DNA of 39,896 nt, taken from NCBI GenBank assembly GCA_029907105.1, contig JARYMM010000034.1, forward strand, positions 1 to 39,896. The letters run 5' to 3'. A program made the translations under genes and the position numbers. Of the stretch, positions 1-7,972 are shown in pieces (the stretch's first letter is position 1; every line of letters begins with the position of its first letter). The notes beneath the pieces are model-generated. The model did not search any database and had not been told where the DNA came from. It worked only from the letters and a program-made list of their open reading frames with translations. Source of the DNA: Anaerolineae bacterium (GTDB lineage Bacteria > Chloroflexota > Anaerolineae > UBA3071).

Positions 1-126
1 ACCTGCGCCTCGGCCAGCCTCTGCACCGCCCCTTCCAGGCTGGCCACCCTCTCCTCGGTGCGCACCTGCGCCTCGGCCAGCCTCTGCACCGCCCCTTCCA
101 GGCTGGCCACCCTCTCCTCGGTGCGC
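1..126. repeat. 63-bp in-frame tandem repeat
   Basis: Positions 1-63 and 64-126 are identical, and a third partial unit starts at 127 before diverging after about 15 bases. The unit length is a multiple of three and encodes 21 residues (three heptads) of coiled coil. The array probably continues beyond the left edge. Confidence 0.9.
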
Positions 127-320
127 ACCTGCGCCTCGGCTAACTCGGCTACCGTCGCCCGCAACTGACGGAATTCCTCCCGGGTCACCCGCAGTTCTTC
201 TGCCCGGCTGGCCATCCGATCCAAGACACGGCCCAGCACCTCTGTGGTAGCCTCATCGAAGACCTGGCGCAGTTCCCGCCGCACCGTCTCCTGCTCGATT
301 GCCGCCCATTCGTAGGCCAT
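1..320 (-). CDS. Coiled-coil protein with 21-residue tandem repeats (C-terminus outside window)
   Basis: The minus-strand frame opens at the ATG at 318-320 and runs off the left edge, so only the first ~106 residues are visible. It begins MAYEWAAIEQETVRRELRQV and becomes a charged helical region. From about residue 65 it has near-perfect 21-residue repeats (core QVRTEERVASLEGAVQRLAEA) with heptad-like spacing, typical of a coiled coil. The repeats are identical at the DNA level (63-bp unit). Similar Glu/Arg-rich repeats precede a PD-(D/E)XK-like domain in DUF3782-type proteins of Chloroflexota, cyanobacteria and archaea, but that domain would lie outside the window, so the family is only a guess. 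No function is assigned. Confidence 0.6.
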   Translation of the reverse strand, partial: MAYEWAAIEQETVRRELRQVFDEATTEVLGRVLDRMASRAEELRVTREEFRQLRATVAELAEAQVRTEERVASLEGAVQRLAEAQVRTEERVASLEGAVQRLAEAQ

Positions 321-555
321 CGCACCTCACCTTTACAATCATATCACCTGTGCGGTTGGTAGTAGGACAACTGCGAGCAGTTGTCCTACTCCGGCGGCCG
401 CTCCCTCTGTGCTCCGCGGCAAAAACAGAGCCGGTAGCCAGCAGCACCCATCGCAACCGCACAGGTAACAATTATACTACGAACAACGCTCAGAGCCAAA
501 CAGCCGACCCCAATACTCCATCCACCATGATTGAGGAGATGGCCTTGAACCGGCA

Positions 556-1728
556 TTAGAAGTCCACTGCCTTGCCCTCGTAGGCGTAGCGGTAAAGGCG
601 GATGATCTCCTCGTGCGTGGGCACACGCAGGCTGGTGACGGTGTAAACGTCCAGCTCGGCGTTGGTGGCCAACATCTCCAGGTTCGCTTCGAGCTCCTCG
701 CCGCTCAGCCCCAGCTCCTGCAACGTCAGTGGCTGTCCCACCTGGCGCATGAGCTCGCGGATGGCCGTCACCAGGCTGGCCGCGCCCTGCTCCTCCGTCG
801 CCGCAGGCAACCCCAGGAAGCGGGCAATCTCCCCGTAGCGCGTGGGCATCATTGTCGGGCCACGGGCGATGAACTCGATGGCATAGGGCAGGAAGAGGGA
901 CACGGCGCGGCCGTGCGGCGTGTGGAAGAGGCCACCCAGGGCATGGCCCATGCTGTGGGCCAGGGCGACCATGGAGTTGCCGAAGCCCATCCCGGCCAGC
1001 GTGGCTGCGTTGTGCATCTTCTCCCGCGCTTCGGCGTCGCTGCCGTCGGCATAGGCCCGCGGCAGGTACCTGAACACCAACTCGATGGCCTTGAGACAGG
1101 GCCCGTCGCAGAAATCGTTGGCCCAACTGCTGGTATAGCCCTCCACGGCATGGGTGAGGGCATCCAGCCCCGTGTCGGCAGTGAGGCGGGGCGGCAGGTT
1201 AGCCGCGAACAGGGGATCCACGATGGCCATGTCCGGCAGGTTCTCCCGCGAGCCCAGCCCCAGCTTGCGCTGCTCGGCGCTGTCCGTGAGCACGATGGCC
1301 CAGGTGGCTTCCGAGCCCGTGCCGCTGGTGGTGGGGATGGCGATCAGGCGCGCCTTCCGACGCAGCCCCAGCCGCTCGATGGGATTGATGCCGTCGGGCG
1401 TCAGATCGGGCCGCTCGTAAAGCACCCATACCCCCTTGGCCGCGTCCAGACAGGAGCCGCCGCCCAGGCCGACGATCCAGTCCGGCTGGAAGGCCAGTGC
1501 CGCCTGGGCGCCGCGCTGCACCGTCTGCAGTGCCGGGTCCGGCTCCACTTCCGCCCACACCTGGCAGGTCAGGCCGGCCTTCTGCAGCCGCTGCCGCACC
1601 AGGTCCACGAAACCGAGGGCCTCCATGTTGGCGTCGGTGACGATGAAGGCTCGCTGCCCCTGGATTTCCTCCAGGTAGTCCAGCGCGCCTGGCCCAAAGA
1701 TGATCTCAGGGGTGTTGAAGAACCACAT
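556..1728 (-). CDS. Iron-containing alcohol dehydrogenase
   Basis: This is a 390-residue group III (Fe-type) alcohol dehydrogenase, full length for the family. It probably interconverts an alcohol and an aldehyde with NAD(P). The nucleotide-binding motif GGGSCLDAAKG lies near residues 89-99 and TSGTGSEAT near 134-142. By comparison with E. coli FucO, the metal ligands are D189 and H193 (in GLDALTHAVEGY), H258 and H272 (in TPHG); spacing matches FucO and all four are present. It is the last gene of a minus-strand run after the SCP2, thioesterase and SDR genes, 27 bp downstream of the SDR. Substrate cannot be told from sequence; the neighbours suggest lipid-derived or short-chain alcohols. Confidence 0.93.
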   Translation of the reverse strand: MWFFNTPEIIFGPGALDYLEEIQGQRAFIVTDANMEALGFVDLVRQRLQKAGLTCQVWAEVEPDPALQTVQRGAQAALAFQPDWIVGLGGGSCLDAAKGVWVLYERPDLTPDGINPIERLGLRRKARLIAIPTTSGTGSEATWAIVLTDSAEQRKLGLGSRENLPDMAIVDPLFAANLPPRLTADTGLDALTHAVEGYTSSWANDFCDGPCLKAIELVFRYLPRAYADGSDAEAREKMHNAATLAGMGFGNSMVALAHSMGHALGGLFHTPHGRAVSLFLPYAIEFIARGPTMMPTRYGEIARFLGLPAATEEQGAASLVTAIRELMRQVGQPLTLQELGLSGEELEANLEMLATNAELDVYTVTSLRVPTHEEIIRLYRYAYEGKAVDF

Positions 1729-1755
1729 CTTGACCTCCGCGAGGAAATGGCCTGT

Positions 1756-2487
1756 TCAGGCCCAGGGCGTCGAGGCCGCCCGCCGCACGTCTATCTCGTC
1801 AATGACAGCATTGCCCTGGCGGGTGACCAGGAAGAGCACGATGTCGGCGATTTCCTGCGGCTGCATGAGCAGCGAGGGGTCGAGATCGGGGCGAGCCTGG
1901 CCGACAAACGCCGTGTCCACCCCGCCTGGGCAGATGGCGTGCACCCGAATGCCGTCCGCCTGCACCTCCCTGGCCAGGGCCTTGGTCATGCCCATCAGCG
2001 CATGCTTGGAGGCACTGTAGGCCGATTGATGGGCGTATCCCTTCACGCCCACGACCGAGGCGATGTTGACGATGAACGACTGCTCCTGCTGCCGCAGGTA
2101 AGGGATGGCCTCCCGGCAACAGAGGAAGGGGCCGCGGGCGTTGACGGCCATGACCTGATCCCACTGCTCCGTGGTCGTCTCCACCAGCGGCCCGAAGATG
2201 CCTATGCCGGCGTTGTTGATCAGGATGTCCAGGCGGCCGAACCGCTCCACCGTGCCGCGCACCAGCCGGATCACGTCCGCTTCGCGGCTGACATCGGTGA
2301 CGAAGCTGACGGCCTGGCCGCCCTGGGCCTCGATCTCCGCCTGGACAGCGTGCAGGTCTGCTGCGGTGCGAGCGGCCAGCGACAGGCGCGCTCCCTGGCG
2401 GGCCAGAGTCAGGGCGATGCAACGGCCTATCCCCCGCCCTGCGCCGGTCACGATGGCCACCTTTCCTTCCAACAGAGTGTCTGCCAT
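1756..2487 (-). CDS. Short-chain dehydrogenase/reductase (SDR)
   Basis: This 243-residue classical SDR is a cytosolic NAD(P)-dependent oxidoreductase. The Rossmann glycine motif TGAGRGIG is at residues 14-21, NNAG at 91-94, and the catalytic S144, Y157 and K161 are in the usual spacing (YSASK at 157-161). An Arg-rich stretch after the second strand (AARTA, ~38-42) would suit NADP, but this is weak. The ATG at 2487 follows a purine-rich GAGGGG stretch. It lies 15 bp after the thioesterase gene and before the Fe-ADH, so a keto/hydroxy-acyl or alcohol reduction step is plausible. FabG-like 3-ketoacyl reduction cannot be separated from other SDR reactions here. Confidence 0.92.
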   Translation of the reverse strand: MADTLLEGKVAIVTGAGRGIGRCIALTLARQGARLSLAARTAADLHAVQAEIEAQGGQAVSFVTDVSREADVIRLVRGTVERFGRLDILINNAGIGIFGPLVETTTEQWDQVMAVNARGPFLCCREAIPYLRQQEQSFIVNIASVVGVKGYAHQSAYSASKHALMGMTKALAREVQADGIRVHAICPGGVDTAFVGQARPDLDPSLLMQPQEIADIVLFLVTRQGNAVIDEIDVRRAASTPWA

Positions 2488-2502
2488 CCCACCCCTCTCA
2501 GT

Positions 2503-2976
2503 TTAACTGCGAGGGATCAAATGCTCTGGCACCTGCACGGCCACCACCTCGCCGCGGGCGCAGACCTCCCCCTCAGCCAGAAGCCGCGCCTCCACCACCA
2601 CCTTGCGCCCCTTGATCTCTTTCACCCTGGCCCGCACCTCCAGCGGCACGCCCAAGGGGGTTGGGCGCAGGTAGTCCACGTGCAGCGAGGCGGTGAGGAA
2701 GCGCAGCGGGGGTTCGCTGTCCATCGCCCGCCCTTCGGCCCGATAGGCTGCCGCCGCGGCCGTGCCCGTGCCGTGGCAGTCAATGAGCGAGGCGATGAGG
2801 CCGCCGTAGACGTAACCGGGGATGGCGATGTGATAGGGGCGGGGCGTGAAGCGGCAAACCGCCTCATCGCCCTCCCAGGTGCTCTTGATCTGTAGCCCAT
2901 GCTCGTTGAGCCGGCCGCAGCCGTAGCAGTGGCTGAAAACGTCGGGGTAGTAGTCCTGGAACGGTTTGTCGCCCAT
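2503..2976 (-). CDS. PaaI-type hotdog thioesterase
   Basis: This 157-residue protein has a hotdog-fold thioesterase pattern: an N-terminal CYGCG segment (residues ~17-21), then IPGYVYGGLIASLIDCHGTG, in which a GG followed by helix and Asp marks the PaaI/YbgC active-site region, and a strand-rich C-terminal half (LHVDYLRPTPLG...VVVEARL). Such enzymes hydrolyse acyl-CoA thioesters. The ATG at 2976 is one base after the TGA of the SCP2 gene, so translation is probably coupled. Location between a sterol-carrier-like protein and an SDR supports acyl-CoA handling. Acyl-chain preference is unknown. Confidence 0.85.
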   Translation of the reverse strand: MGDKPFQDYYPDVFSHCYGCGRLNEHGLQIKSTWEGDEAVCRFTPRPYHIAIPGYVYGGLIASLIDCHGTGTAAAAAYRAEGRAMDSEPPLRFLTASLHVDYLRPTPLGVPLEVRARVKEIKGRKVVVEARLLAEGEVCARGEVVAVQVPEHLIPRS

Positions 2977-2977
2977 A

Positions 2978-3388
2978 TCAGTCCGGGAACTCCGTGGGCA
3001 CCTGTGTGCAGCAGTTGACCAGTTCCTGCGCCGCCTTCACCGCCCGCATAATCTTCATCATGTTGCCTTGTAGCTTGAGGCGGCGGGTCATCAGGGCCTG
3101 GATGGGGTCCAGTTGTTTGGTGATCACCTGTTTCCAGGCGCTCACCGGCGCGTTGATGCGGAATTCGGGGTTTTTGACGCTCTCATCTCTGGCGATGAAT
3201 GCCTCGCGGCACTGGCCGTGCCACAGGTCCATGTACATGATGACCGGCTCGGTCACACTGCCTTCGGGGTCTACAATGAAATAGAAGTCGCCCTCCCAGG
3301 TCCTGGCCGCGCTGCGATAAGCCTCGCTTTCGTTGATCTTGACCATGAGGGCTTCGACCCATTCATTGCTGGGGAATGGTATGCCCAT
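2978..3388 (-). CDS. SCP2-like sterol/acyl carrier domain protein
   Basis: A 136-residue product. The start was placed at the ATG at 3388 because AAGGAGG lies nine bases upstream; the frame stays open for 12 more codons upstream without such a site. The sequence (YRSAARTWEGDFYFIVDP, then MYMDLWHGQCREAF, then LMTRRLKLQGNMMKIM) resembles a stand-alone SCP2 sterol-transfer domain, whose terminal LxGN...KL helix region is recognisable. Such proteins bind hydrophobic acyl or sterol-like ligands in the cytosol. It is the first gene of the run SCP2 - thioesterase - SDR - Fe-ADH and probably presents acyl substrates to them. The ligand is inferred. Confidence 0.72.
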   Translation of the reverse strand: MGIPFPSNEWVEALMVKINESEAYRSAARTWEGDFYFIVDPEGSVTEPVIMYMDLWHGQCREAFIARDESVKNPEFRINAPVSAWKQVITKQLDPIQALMTRRLKLQGNMMKIMRAVKAAQELVNCCTQVPTEFPD

Positions 3389-3459
3389 TGACGACGTCCT
3401 CCTTGCTGTCTGATCCTGGCACATGAGGAATGATTCCCCCTGGGCGCGGAATGGCTACA

Positions 3460-3465
3460 AGTATA
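3460..3465 (-). promoter_or_regulatory. Possible -10 box of the SCP2 operon
   Basis: Read on the minus strand, TATACT lies at 3465-3460, about 70 bases upstream of the SCP2 start. The region 17 bases upstream has only a poor match to TTGACA, so this is a tentative promoter. Confidence 0.3.
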
Positions 3466-3532
3466 CCACAGGAGCGGAAAAGGGAGAAATGAAGGTTGAA
3501 GAAATGCGACGCCTTTAAGGCCCGGCGCGGAA

Positions 3533-3566
3533 CCGCCGCCCGTCAGGTCACGCCAACGGGCGGCGG
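3533..3566. repeat. GC-rich perfect hairpin between bacterioferritin and SCP2 operon
   Basis: CCGCCGCCCGT at 3533-3543 pairs perfectly with ACGGGCGGCGG at 3556-3566 (11 bp stem, 12-base loop). It lies ~65 bp downstream of the bacterioferritin stop codon. There is no T-tract on the minus strand, so it is not a classical intrinsic terminator, but it could halt transcription or protect the 3' end of the message. Confidence 0.5.
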
Positions 3567-3629
3567 ACATCCTCTTCAACCTATTCCTTCACACCACGGA
3601 TGTGAAGCATTTGACAATGCGATCGGCTT

Positions 3630-4097
3630 TCAGTGAAGCTGTTCCACCAGGTAGTTCTGGATCCCTATCTGCTCGATCTGGCCCTGCTGGGTCTCGATCC
3701 AATCAATGTGCGCTTCTTCGTCCTTCAGGATCGCTCCCAGCAGTTCTCGTGTGCCGTTGTCGGCCAACTCCACAGCCAGCCGGATGCCCTCGTTGTAGTC
3801 CCTGATCGCCGCCTCCTCCGCCGCCCAGTCGTTGGCGAGCTGCTTCGCCACCTCGGCGCCGATGTGCATGGGATTCAGGTTGCTGACGATGGGCTGGCCT
3901 TCCAGGAACAGGATGCGGCCGATCAGTTGCTCGGCGTGCTTCATCTCGTCAATCGCCCGCTTCTCGATGACTCCGTGCAGCCGTTCGTAGCCCCAGTTGG
4001 CGCACATCTCCGAGTGCACGATGTACTGGTTGATCGCCGTCAGCTCATCGGCCAGGAGCGCGTTCAACTTCTCGATGATTCGTTCGTCGCCTTTCAT
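3630..4097 (-). CDS. bfr: Bacterioferritin
   Basis: A 155-residue iron-storage protein (24-mer, haem-binding). The ATG at 4097 was chosen because GGAGG lies about nine bases upstream and because it gives the family length and numbering; the frame extends 34 codons further without family similarity. Every key residue matches E. coli Bfr position for position: ferroxidase ligands E18, E51, H54, E94, E127 and H130, and haem ligand M52 (in IDEMKHAEQ). It therefore should form the di-iron centre and bind haem between subunits. The gene is 64 bp downstream of clpC in the same direction. It stores iron and limits Fenton chemistry. Confidence 0.96.
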   Translation of the reverse strand: MKGDERIIEKLNALLADELTAINQYIVHSEMCANWGYERLHGVIEKRAIDEMKHAEQLIGRILFLEGQPIVSNLNPMHIGAEVAKQLANDWAAEEAAIRDYNEGIRLAVELADNGTRELLGAILKDEEAHIDWIETQQGQIEQIGIQNYLVEQLH

Positions 4098-4161
4098 GTT
4101 CTGTTTCCTCCGTGTAATGATGTTGATCGAACCACCATAAGGTGTCGATTCCGAGTGTCTC

Positions 4162-6681
4162 TTATTCCGCGGCGATGGTCTTGGGCAGCTCCACAGCAAT
4201 GGGCTCCGCCGGCAGGTGTTCGAACTCCAGCCGCTTGTGCGCTTCGCCCTTGTCGTCTTTCTCTTCGACCACCTTCACCAGCACGGTATCGCCGGGCCGG
4301 AATTCGCCGCGCAGCAGTTTCTTGGACAGGGGGCTCTCCACATAGCGCAGCAGCGTGCGGCGCAGAGGGCGTGCCCCGAACTGCGGGTCGTAACCGATCT
4401 CCGCCAGCCACTGACGGGCATCGTCGCTCAGTTCGATGTGCAGCCTGTGCTCCGCCAGCCGCTCGGCGATCTCCCGCATCTGCAAGTCCACGATCTGCAC
4501 CATGTGCTCCTTGGTCAACGTGTGGAAGATGATGACCTCATCTACGCGGTTCATGAACTCGGGGCGGAAAGTCTCCTTCAGCCCCCGCTCGATGTCCATC
4601 TCCCGCTCCCGCTCCTCGGCACTGCTGCCAGGCTCCCGCTTCAGGAAACCCAGCGCGCCGCCCTCTTTGATGTACTTCGTGCCGATGTTGGAGGTCATGA
4701 TCAGCACCGTGTTGCGGAAGTCCACGACATGCCCCTGGCCATCGGTCAAGCGGCCATCGTCGAGGATCTGCAAGAGGGTGTTGAACACCTCCGGATGGGC
4801 TTTCTCGATCTCATCGAAGAGGATCACCCGGTAGGGGCGGCGGCGCACGGCCTCCGTGAGCTGCCCGCCCTCCTCGTAGCCCACATAGCCGGGCGGCGCG
4901 CCGATCAGCCGGCTGACCGTGTGCCGCTCGCGGTACTCGCTCATGTCCAGCCGGAACAGCGCATCCTCGTCGTCGAAGAGAAACTCGGCCAGGGCCTTGG
5001 CCAGCTCCGTCTTGCCCACCCCGGAAGGGCCGATAAAGATGAACGAGCCAATGGGACGGCGAGGGTCCTTCAGGCCGGAGCGGGAACGGCGGATGGCATC
5101 GGCGATAGCAGCGATGCCCGCCTCCTGGCCGACGATACGCTTGTGCAATGCCTCCTCCATGCGCAGCAGCTTTTCGGCCTCCGTCTCCAGCATGTTGCTG
5201 ACAGGGATGCCCGTCCAGCTCGCCACCACCTGGGCGATGTCGTCCTCCACGACCTCATCCCTGAGCCCCGTTTCCACGCGCCAGGCTGCCCGTTGGGCCT
5301 CGAACTCTTCCTGCAGCTTCAGTCGTTCGGCTTTGCACTGCGCCGCCCGTTCGTATTCCCGCGCCGCCCAGGCCGCCTCCTCCGCCGCCGCCAGGTTCAG
5401 CAAGCGGGCTCTCTTCTCCCGCAATTCCTTGGGCATGGAGTAGTTGGCCACGCGCAACTTGGCCGCGGCCTCGTCTATGAGGTCAATGGCCTTATCCGGC
5501 AGGTGGCGGTCGGTGACATAGCGATGGGAGAGACGGGCTGCCGCCACCAGCGCGGCCTCGCTGAAGGTGATCTCGTGATGGGACTCGTAGCGGGAGCGGA
5601 TACCCTGTAAGATCTCGATGGTCTCCTCGACCGTCGGCTCCTCCACCCAGACGGGGGCGAAGCGGCGCTCTAATGCGCTATCCCGTTCGATGTACTTGCG
5701 GTATTCGTCGGGCGTGGTGGCGCCGATGCAGCGCAATTCGCCGCGGGCCAGAGCCGGTTTCATCATGTTGGAAGCGTCAATGGCCCCCGAGGCCGCACCC
5801 GCGCCCACCACCGTGTGTATCTCGTCAATGAAGAGGATGATCTCCCCCTCGGCACGCTGGATTTCCTCGATGGCCGTCTTCAGCCGCTCCTCGAACTCGC
5901 CACGGAAGCGGGTGCCGGCCACCATCGCCCCCAGATCGAGGGAGATCACCCGTTTGCCCAGGAGCAGATCGGGGACATCATCGCTGGCCACCCGCTGCGC
6001 CAACCCCTCCACGATGGCCGTCTTGCCCACGCCGGCATCGCCGATGAGCACCGGGTTGTTCTTGGTGCGCCGGCAGAGCACCTGCATCACCCGCAGGATC
6101 TCGGCCTCACGGCCAATGCAGGGGTCGAGCTTGCCCTCGCGGGCCAGTTGAGTCAGGTCACGGCTGAACCGCTCCAGCGTGCGGTAACGGCTCTCAGCCA
6201 GTGGGCTGGTAACCCGCTGCCCGCCCCTGACCTCGGCGATGGCTTTGAGGATGCGCTCCCTGGTGACGCCATGCTCCCGCAGGATGTTCGACGAGGGAGA
6301 GCCCTGCTCGCCGGCAATGGCCAGCAACAGGTGCTCGGTGGAGATGTATTCGTCTTTGAGCTGGTTGGCCTCCTGGCTGGCCACGTCCATCACCCGCTTG
6401 AAGCGGGGGGTGATGAACACCTGGGCCACTGCGCCGCTGTAGGGCATGGTGCCGCTCATGCGATAGCTCCGTTCCAGGTGATTCTCCACCTTGCCCCGCA
6501 CCACATCCACCGACACGCCCAGGTTCTGCAAGATCTGCGAGGTCACCCCATCCGGCTGTTCCAGCATGGCCAGGAAGACGTGTTCCGTATCCACCTGCCC
6601 ATGTCCATAGCGCTGCAAAATCTCATAGGCGCGCATGGCCACGTCCTGTGCGCGCTCCGTAAAACGATCGAATCTCATCAT
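4162..6681 (-). CDS. clpC: ClpC-type AAA+ unfoldase
   Basis: An 839-residue Hsp100 protein. It has an N-terminal Clp repeat domain (residues 1-150), a first AAA+ module with Walker A GDAGVGKT (214-221) and Walker B ILFIDE (282-287), a short coiled middle domain (about 420-470), and a second AAA+ module with GPSGVGKT (551-558) and VILFDE (619-624). The middle domain is short as in ClpC, not long as in ClpB, and an LGF tripeptide at ~677-679 matches the loop that docks on ClpP. It should unfold proteins for ClpP. The start MM at 6681 follows GAGGTGA. No CIRCE-like operator was seen upstream. No clpP lies in the window. Confidence 0.93.
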   Translation of the reverse strand: MMRFDRFTERAQDVAMRAYEILQRYGHGQVDTEHVFLAMLEQPDGVTSQILQNLGVSVDVVRGKVENHLERSYRMSGTMPYSGAVAQVFITPRFKRVMDVASQEANQLKDEYISTEHLLLAIAGEQGSPSSNILREHGVTRERILKAIAEVRGGQRVTSPLAESRYRTLERFSRDLTQLAREGKLDPCIGREAEILRVMQVLCRRTKNNPVLIGDAGVGKTAIVEGLAQRVASDDVPDLLLGKRVISLDLGAMVAGTRFRGEFEERLKTAIEEIQRAEGEIILFIDEIHTVVGAGAASGAIDASNMMKPALARGELRCIGATTPDEYRKYIERDSALERRFAPVWVEEPTVEETIEILQGIRSRYESHHEITFSEAALVAAARLSHRYVTDRHLPDKAIDLIDEAAAKLRVANYSMPKELREKRARLLNLAAAEEAAWAAREYERAAQCKAERLKLQEEFEAQRAAWRVETGLRDEVVEDDIAQVVASWTGIPVSNMLETEAEKLLRMEEALHKRIVGQEAGIAAIADAIRRSRSGLKDPRRPIGSFIFIGPSGVGKTELAKALAEFLFDDEDALFRLDMSEYRERHTVSRLIGAPPGYVGYEEGGQLTEAVRRRPYRVILFDEIEKAHPEVFNTLLQILDDGRLTDGQGHVVDFRNTVLIMTSNIGTKYIKEGGALGFLKREPGSSAEEREREMDIERGLKETFRPEFMNRVDEVIIFHTLTKEHMVQIVDLQMREIAERLAEHRLHIELSDDARQWLAEIGYDPQFGARPLRRTLLRYVESPLSKKLLRGEFRPGDTVLVKVVEEKDDKGEAHKRLEFEHLPAEPIAVELPKTIAAE

Positions 6682-6740
6682 GTTATGTCACCTCTACCCA
6701 TAGTCTGTACATGGGGAAACCAGTACAGCTTACCAGTCTC

Positions 6741-6830
6741 AGTGGATGGAAATTTGCTCTGAGGGGATCGTCAGATCCCCGGTTTTCGCCAGGATCTGAC
6801 GAATCCTGGCGGAGCGATTTTCCATCTACT
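6741..6830. repeat. Structured dispersed element, copy A
   Basis: A ~90-bp element lies between the eRF1-like gene and clpC and folds on paper into a closing stem and two hairpins. Closing stem: 6742-6752 (GTGGATGGAAA) with 6819-6829. Hairpin 1: GGGGATC 6763-6769, loop GTCA, GATCCCC 6774-6780. Hairpin 2: 6787-6795 with 6803-6811 (CGCCAGGAT/ATCCTGGCG). A second copy at 30932-31020 has the same flanks but different stem bases that remain paired. It starts 11 bases beyond the stop codon of the eRF1-like gene. Confidence 0.8.
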
Positions 6831-6840
6831 GCGTCTACAC

Positions 6841-7932
6841 CTAATAGCGGAGGATGGCGCCGATGGAGCCGGCCGCCTCCAACCGTGCATTATCCCGTAC
6901 CGTCGTCACCTCTACGCCCCGCTCGATAGCGCGGCTGACCACGGCGTTCACCGCATCGGGCAGCAAACGCATCTGCCCGCCGCAGAAGGCGCACTGCTCC
7001 ATAGGCTCCACGGTCATGTAACCGCAGTGGCTGCACTGGTAGGCGGTGTCGTGGTAGCCCTCGGCCAACACCAGGTGATGCACCCGTCCCTCCTCCAGCA
7101 GGCGCAACGTGTCGGCCAGACCCAATGCGCCGGTGCCGCCTTTGGAGGACGCCGCCGTGATGACCTGTTCCACCAGAGCGGCCTGCTGCTGTAAAAGCGC
7201 CTGCTGCACGATGTTCAGCGAGCGTTCGGCCACCTCGGCGGGCGAGGCGGTCATGTCCACGGCAAAGCTGCCCACGATGCGCTCCTGCAACGCCTTGGGC
7301 AGGAGCGGCTGAAACTGGGCCACCGTCTTGTCCGTGCCGGCCAGGATCAGGCGCTGACAGTCGTGCTCCTGGCAGAAGTTGACGGTGGCCTCGGCTATCT
7401 CCTTGAGATTGCGATAGGCGGCGGCATCCTCGTGCCGCTGATAGCGGGCGGCAGCCCAGCCCCCCTGCTTATGGCGCTTGACGTCCTCTCCGGTCAGCTC
7501 TCCCACCTCCTCCGCCTGCCCCTGCTCGAACAGGAAAAAGCGTGCCCCCTCGCGGCTGACCAAGGCCACCCCGTGACGGACATAGGTATCCACCATATCG
7601 CTGAGGGGCTTGAGATAGAGGTGATCGCCGACGAAGACGGCGTCTTCCAGGGGCACCCAGAGGGGATAGGCGCGCCAGAAATCGGCCGCCTGACAACTGA
7701 AGCAGGCCACGCTCCGCCCTTGCCAGTTGTATTCCAGTTCGAAATAGTGCTCCACGCGGGCGATGTCGGCCGGGTCGGCCACCTCGGCCACGCTGTTCAA
7801 CTGATGCCGCAGGGCCAGTTTGTACTTCTCCGGCGTGCGGCGGTGCGGATCTACGTTCAAATAGAGGCTGAGGATTGGGGCGCCCTGCGCCCTGAACCCT
7901 GCCAGCTCTTGCAGATCTTTTTCCAGGATCAT
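6841..7932 (-). CDS. Bacterial eRF1/Vms1-like (baeRF-type) protein with zinc ribbon
   Basis: A 363-residue protein starting at the ATG at 7932, chosen because GGAGG lies just upstream; an upstream TTG at 7965 lacks one. Its middle (GVALVSREGARFFLFEQG) and the signature GGWAAARYQRHED resemble domains 2 and 3 of archaeo-eukaryotic release factors, as found in bacterial baeRF/VLRF1 proteins. Near the C-terminus CSHC (300-303) and CAFC (314-317) form a probable zinc ribbon inside the last domain, before an RAIERGVEVTTV segment. Family members are thought to act on ribosomes or peptidyl-tRNA. It lies directly upstream of clpC on the same strand, so a link to clearing aberrant nascent proteins is attractive but inferred. 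Confidence 0.7.
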   Translation of the reverse strand: MILEKDLQELAGFRAQGAPILSLYLNVDPHRRTPEKYKLALRHQLNSVAEVADPADIARVEHYFELEYNWQGRSVACFSCQAADFWRAYPLWVPLEDAVFVGDHLYLKPLSDMVDTYVRHGVALVSREGARFFLFEQGQAEEVGELTGEDVKRHKQGGWAAARYQRHEDAAAYRNLKEIAEATVNFCQEHDCQRLILAGTDKTVAQFQPLLPKALQERIVGSFAVDMTASPAEVAERSLNIVQQALLQQQAALVEQVITAASSKGGTGALGLADTLRLLEEGRVHHLVLAEGYHDTAYQCSHCGYMTVEPMEQCAFCGGQMRLLPDAVNAVVSRAIERGVEVTTVRDNARLEAAGSIGAILRY

Positions 7933-7972
7933 CTCGTCCTCCGTTTTATCCGGATTTTTGACCAACAGAACC

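Noticed and set aside
1..126. CRISPR-like repeats
   Set aside because: The units are contiguous, in frame and encode coiled coil; no spacers.
613..2895. Long open frame on the plus strand opposite the Fe-ADH/SDR/thioesterase genes
   Set aside because: It is antisense to three clearly conserved genes and its translation has no family-like features; high GC lowers stop frequency.
6682..6740. CIRCE or CtsR operator upstream of clpC
   Set aside because: No TTAGCACTC/GAGTGCTAA or direct GGTCAAA repeat is present.
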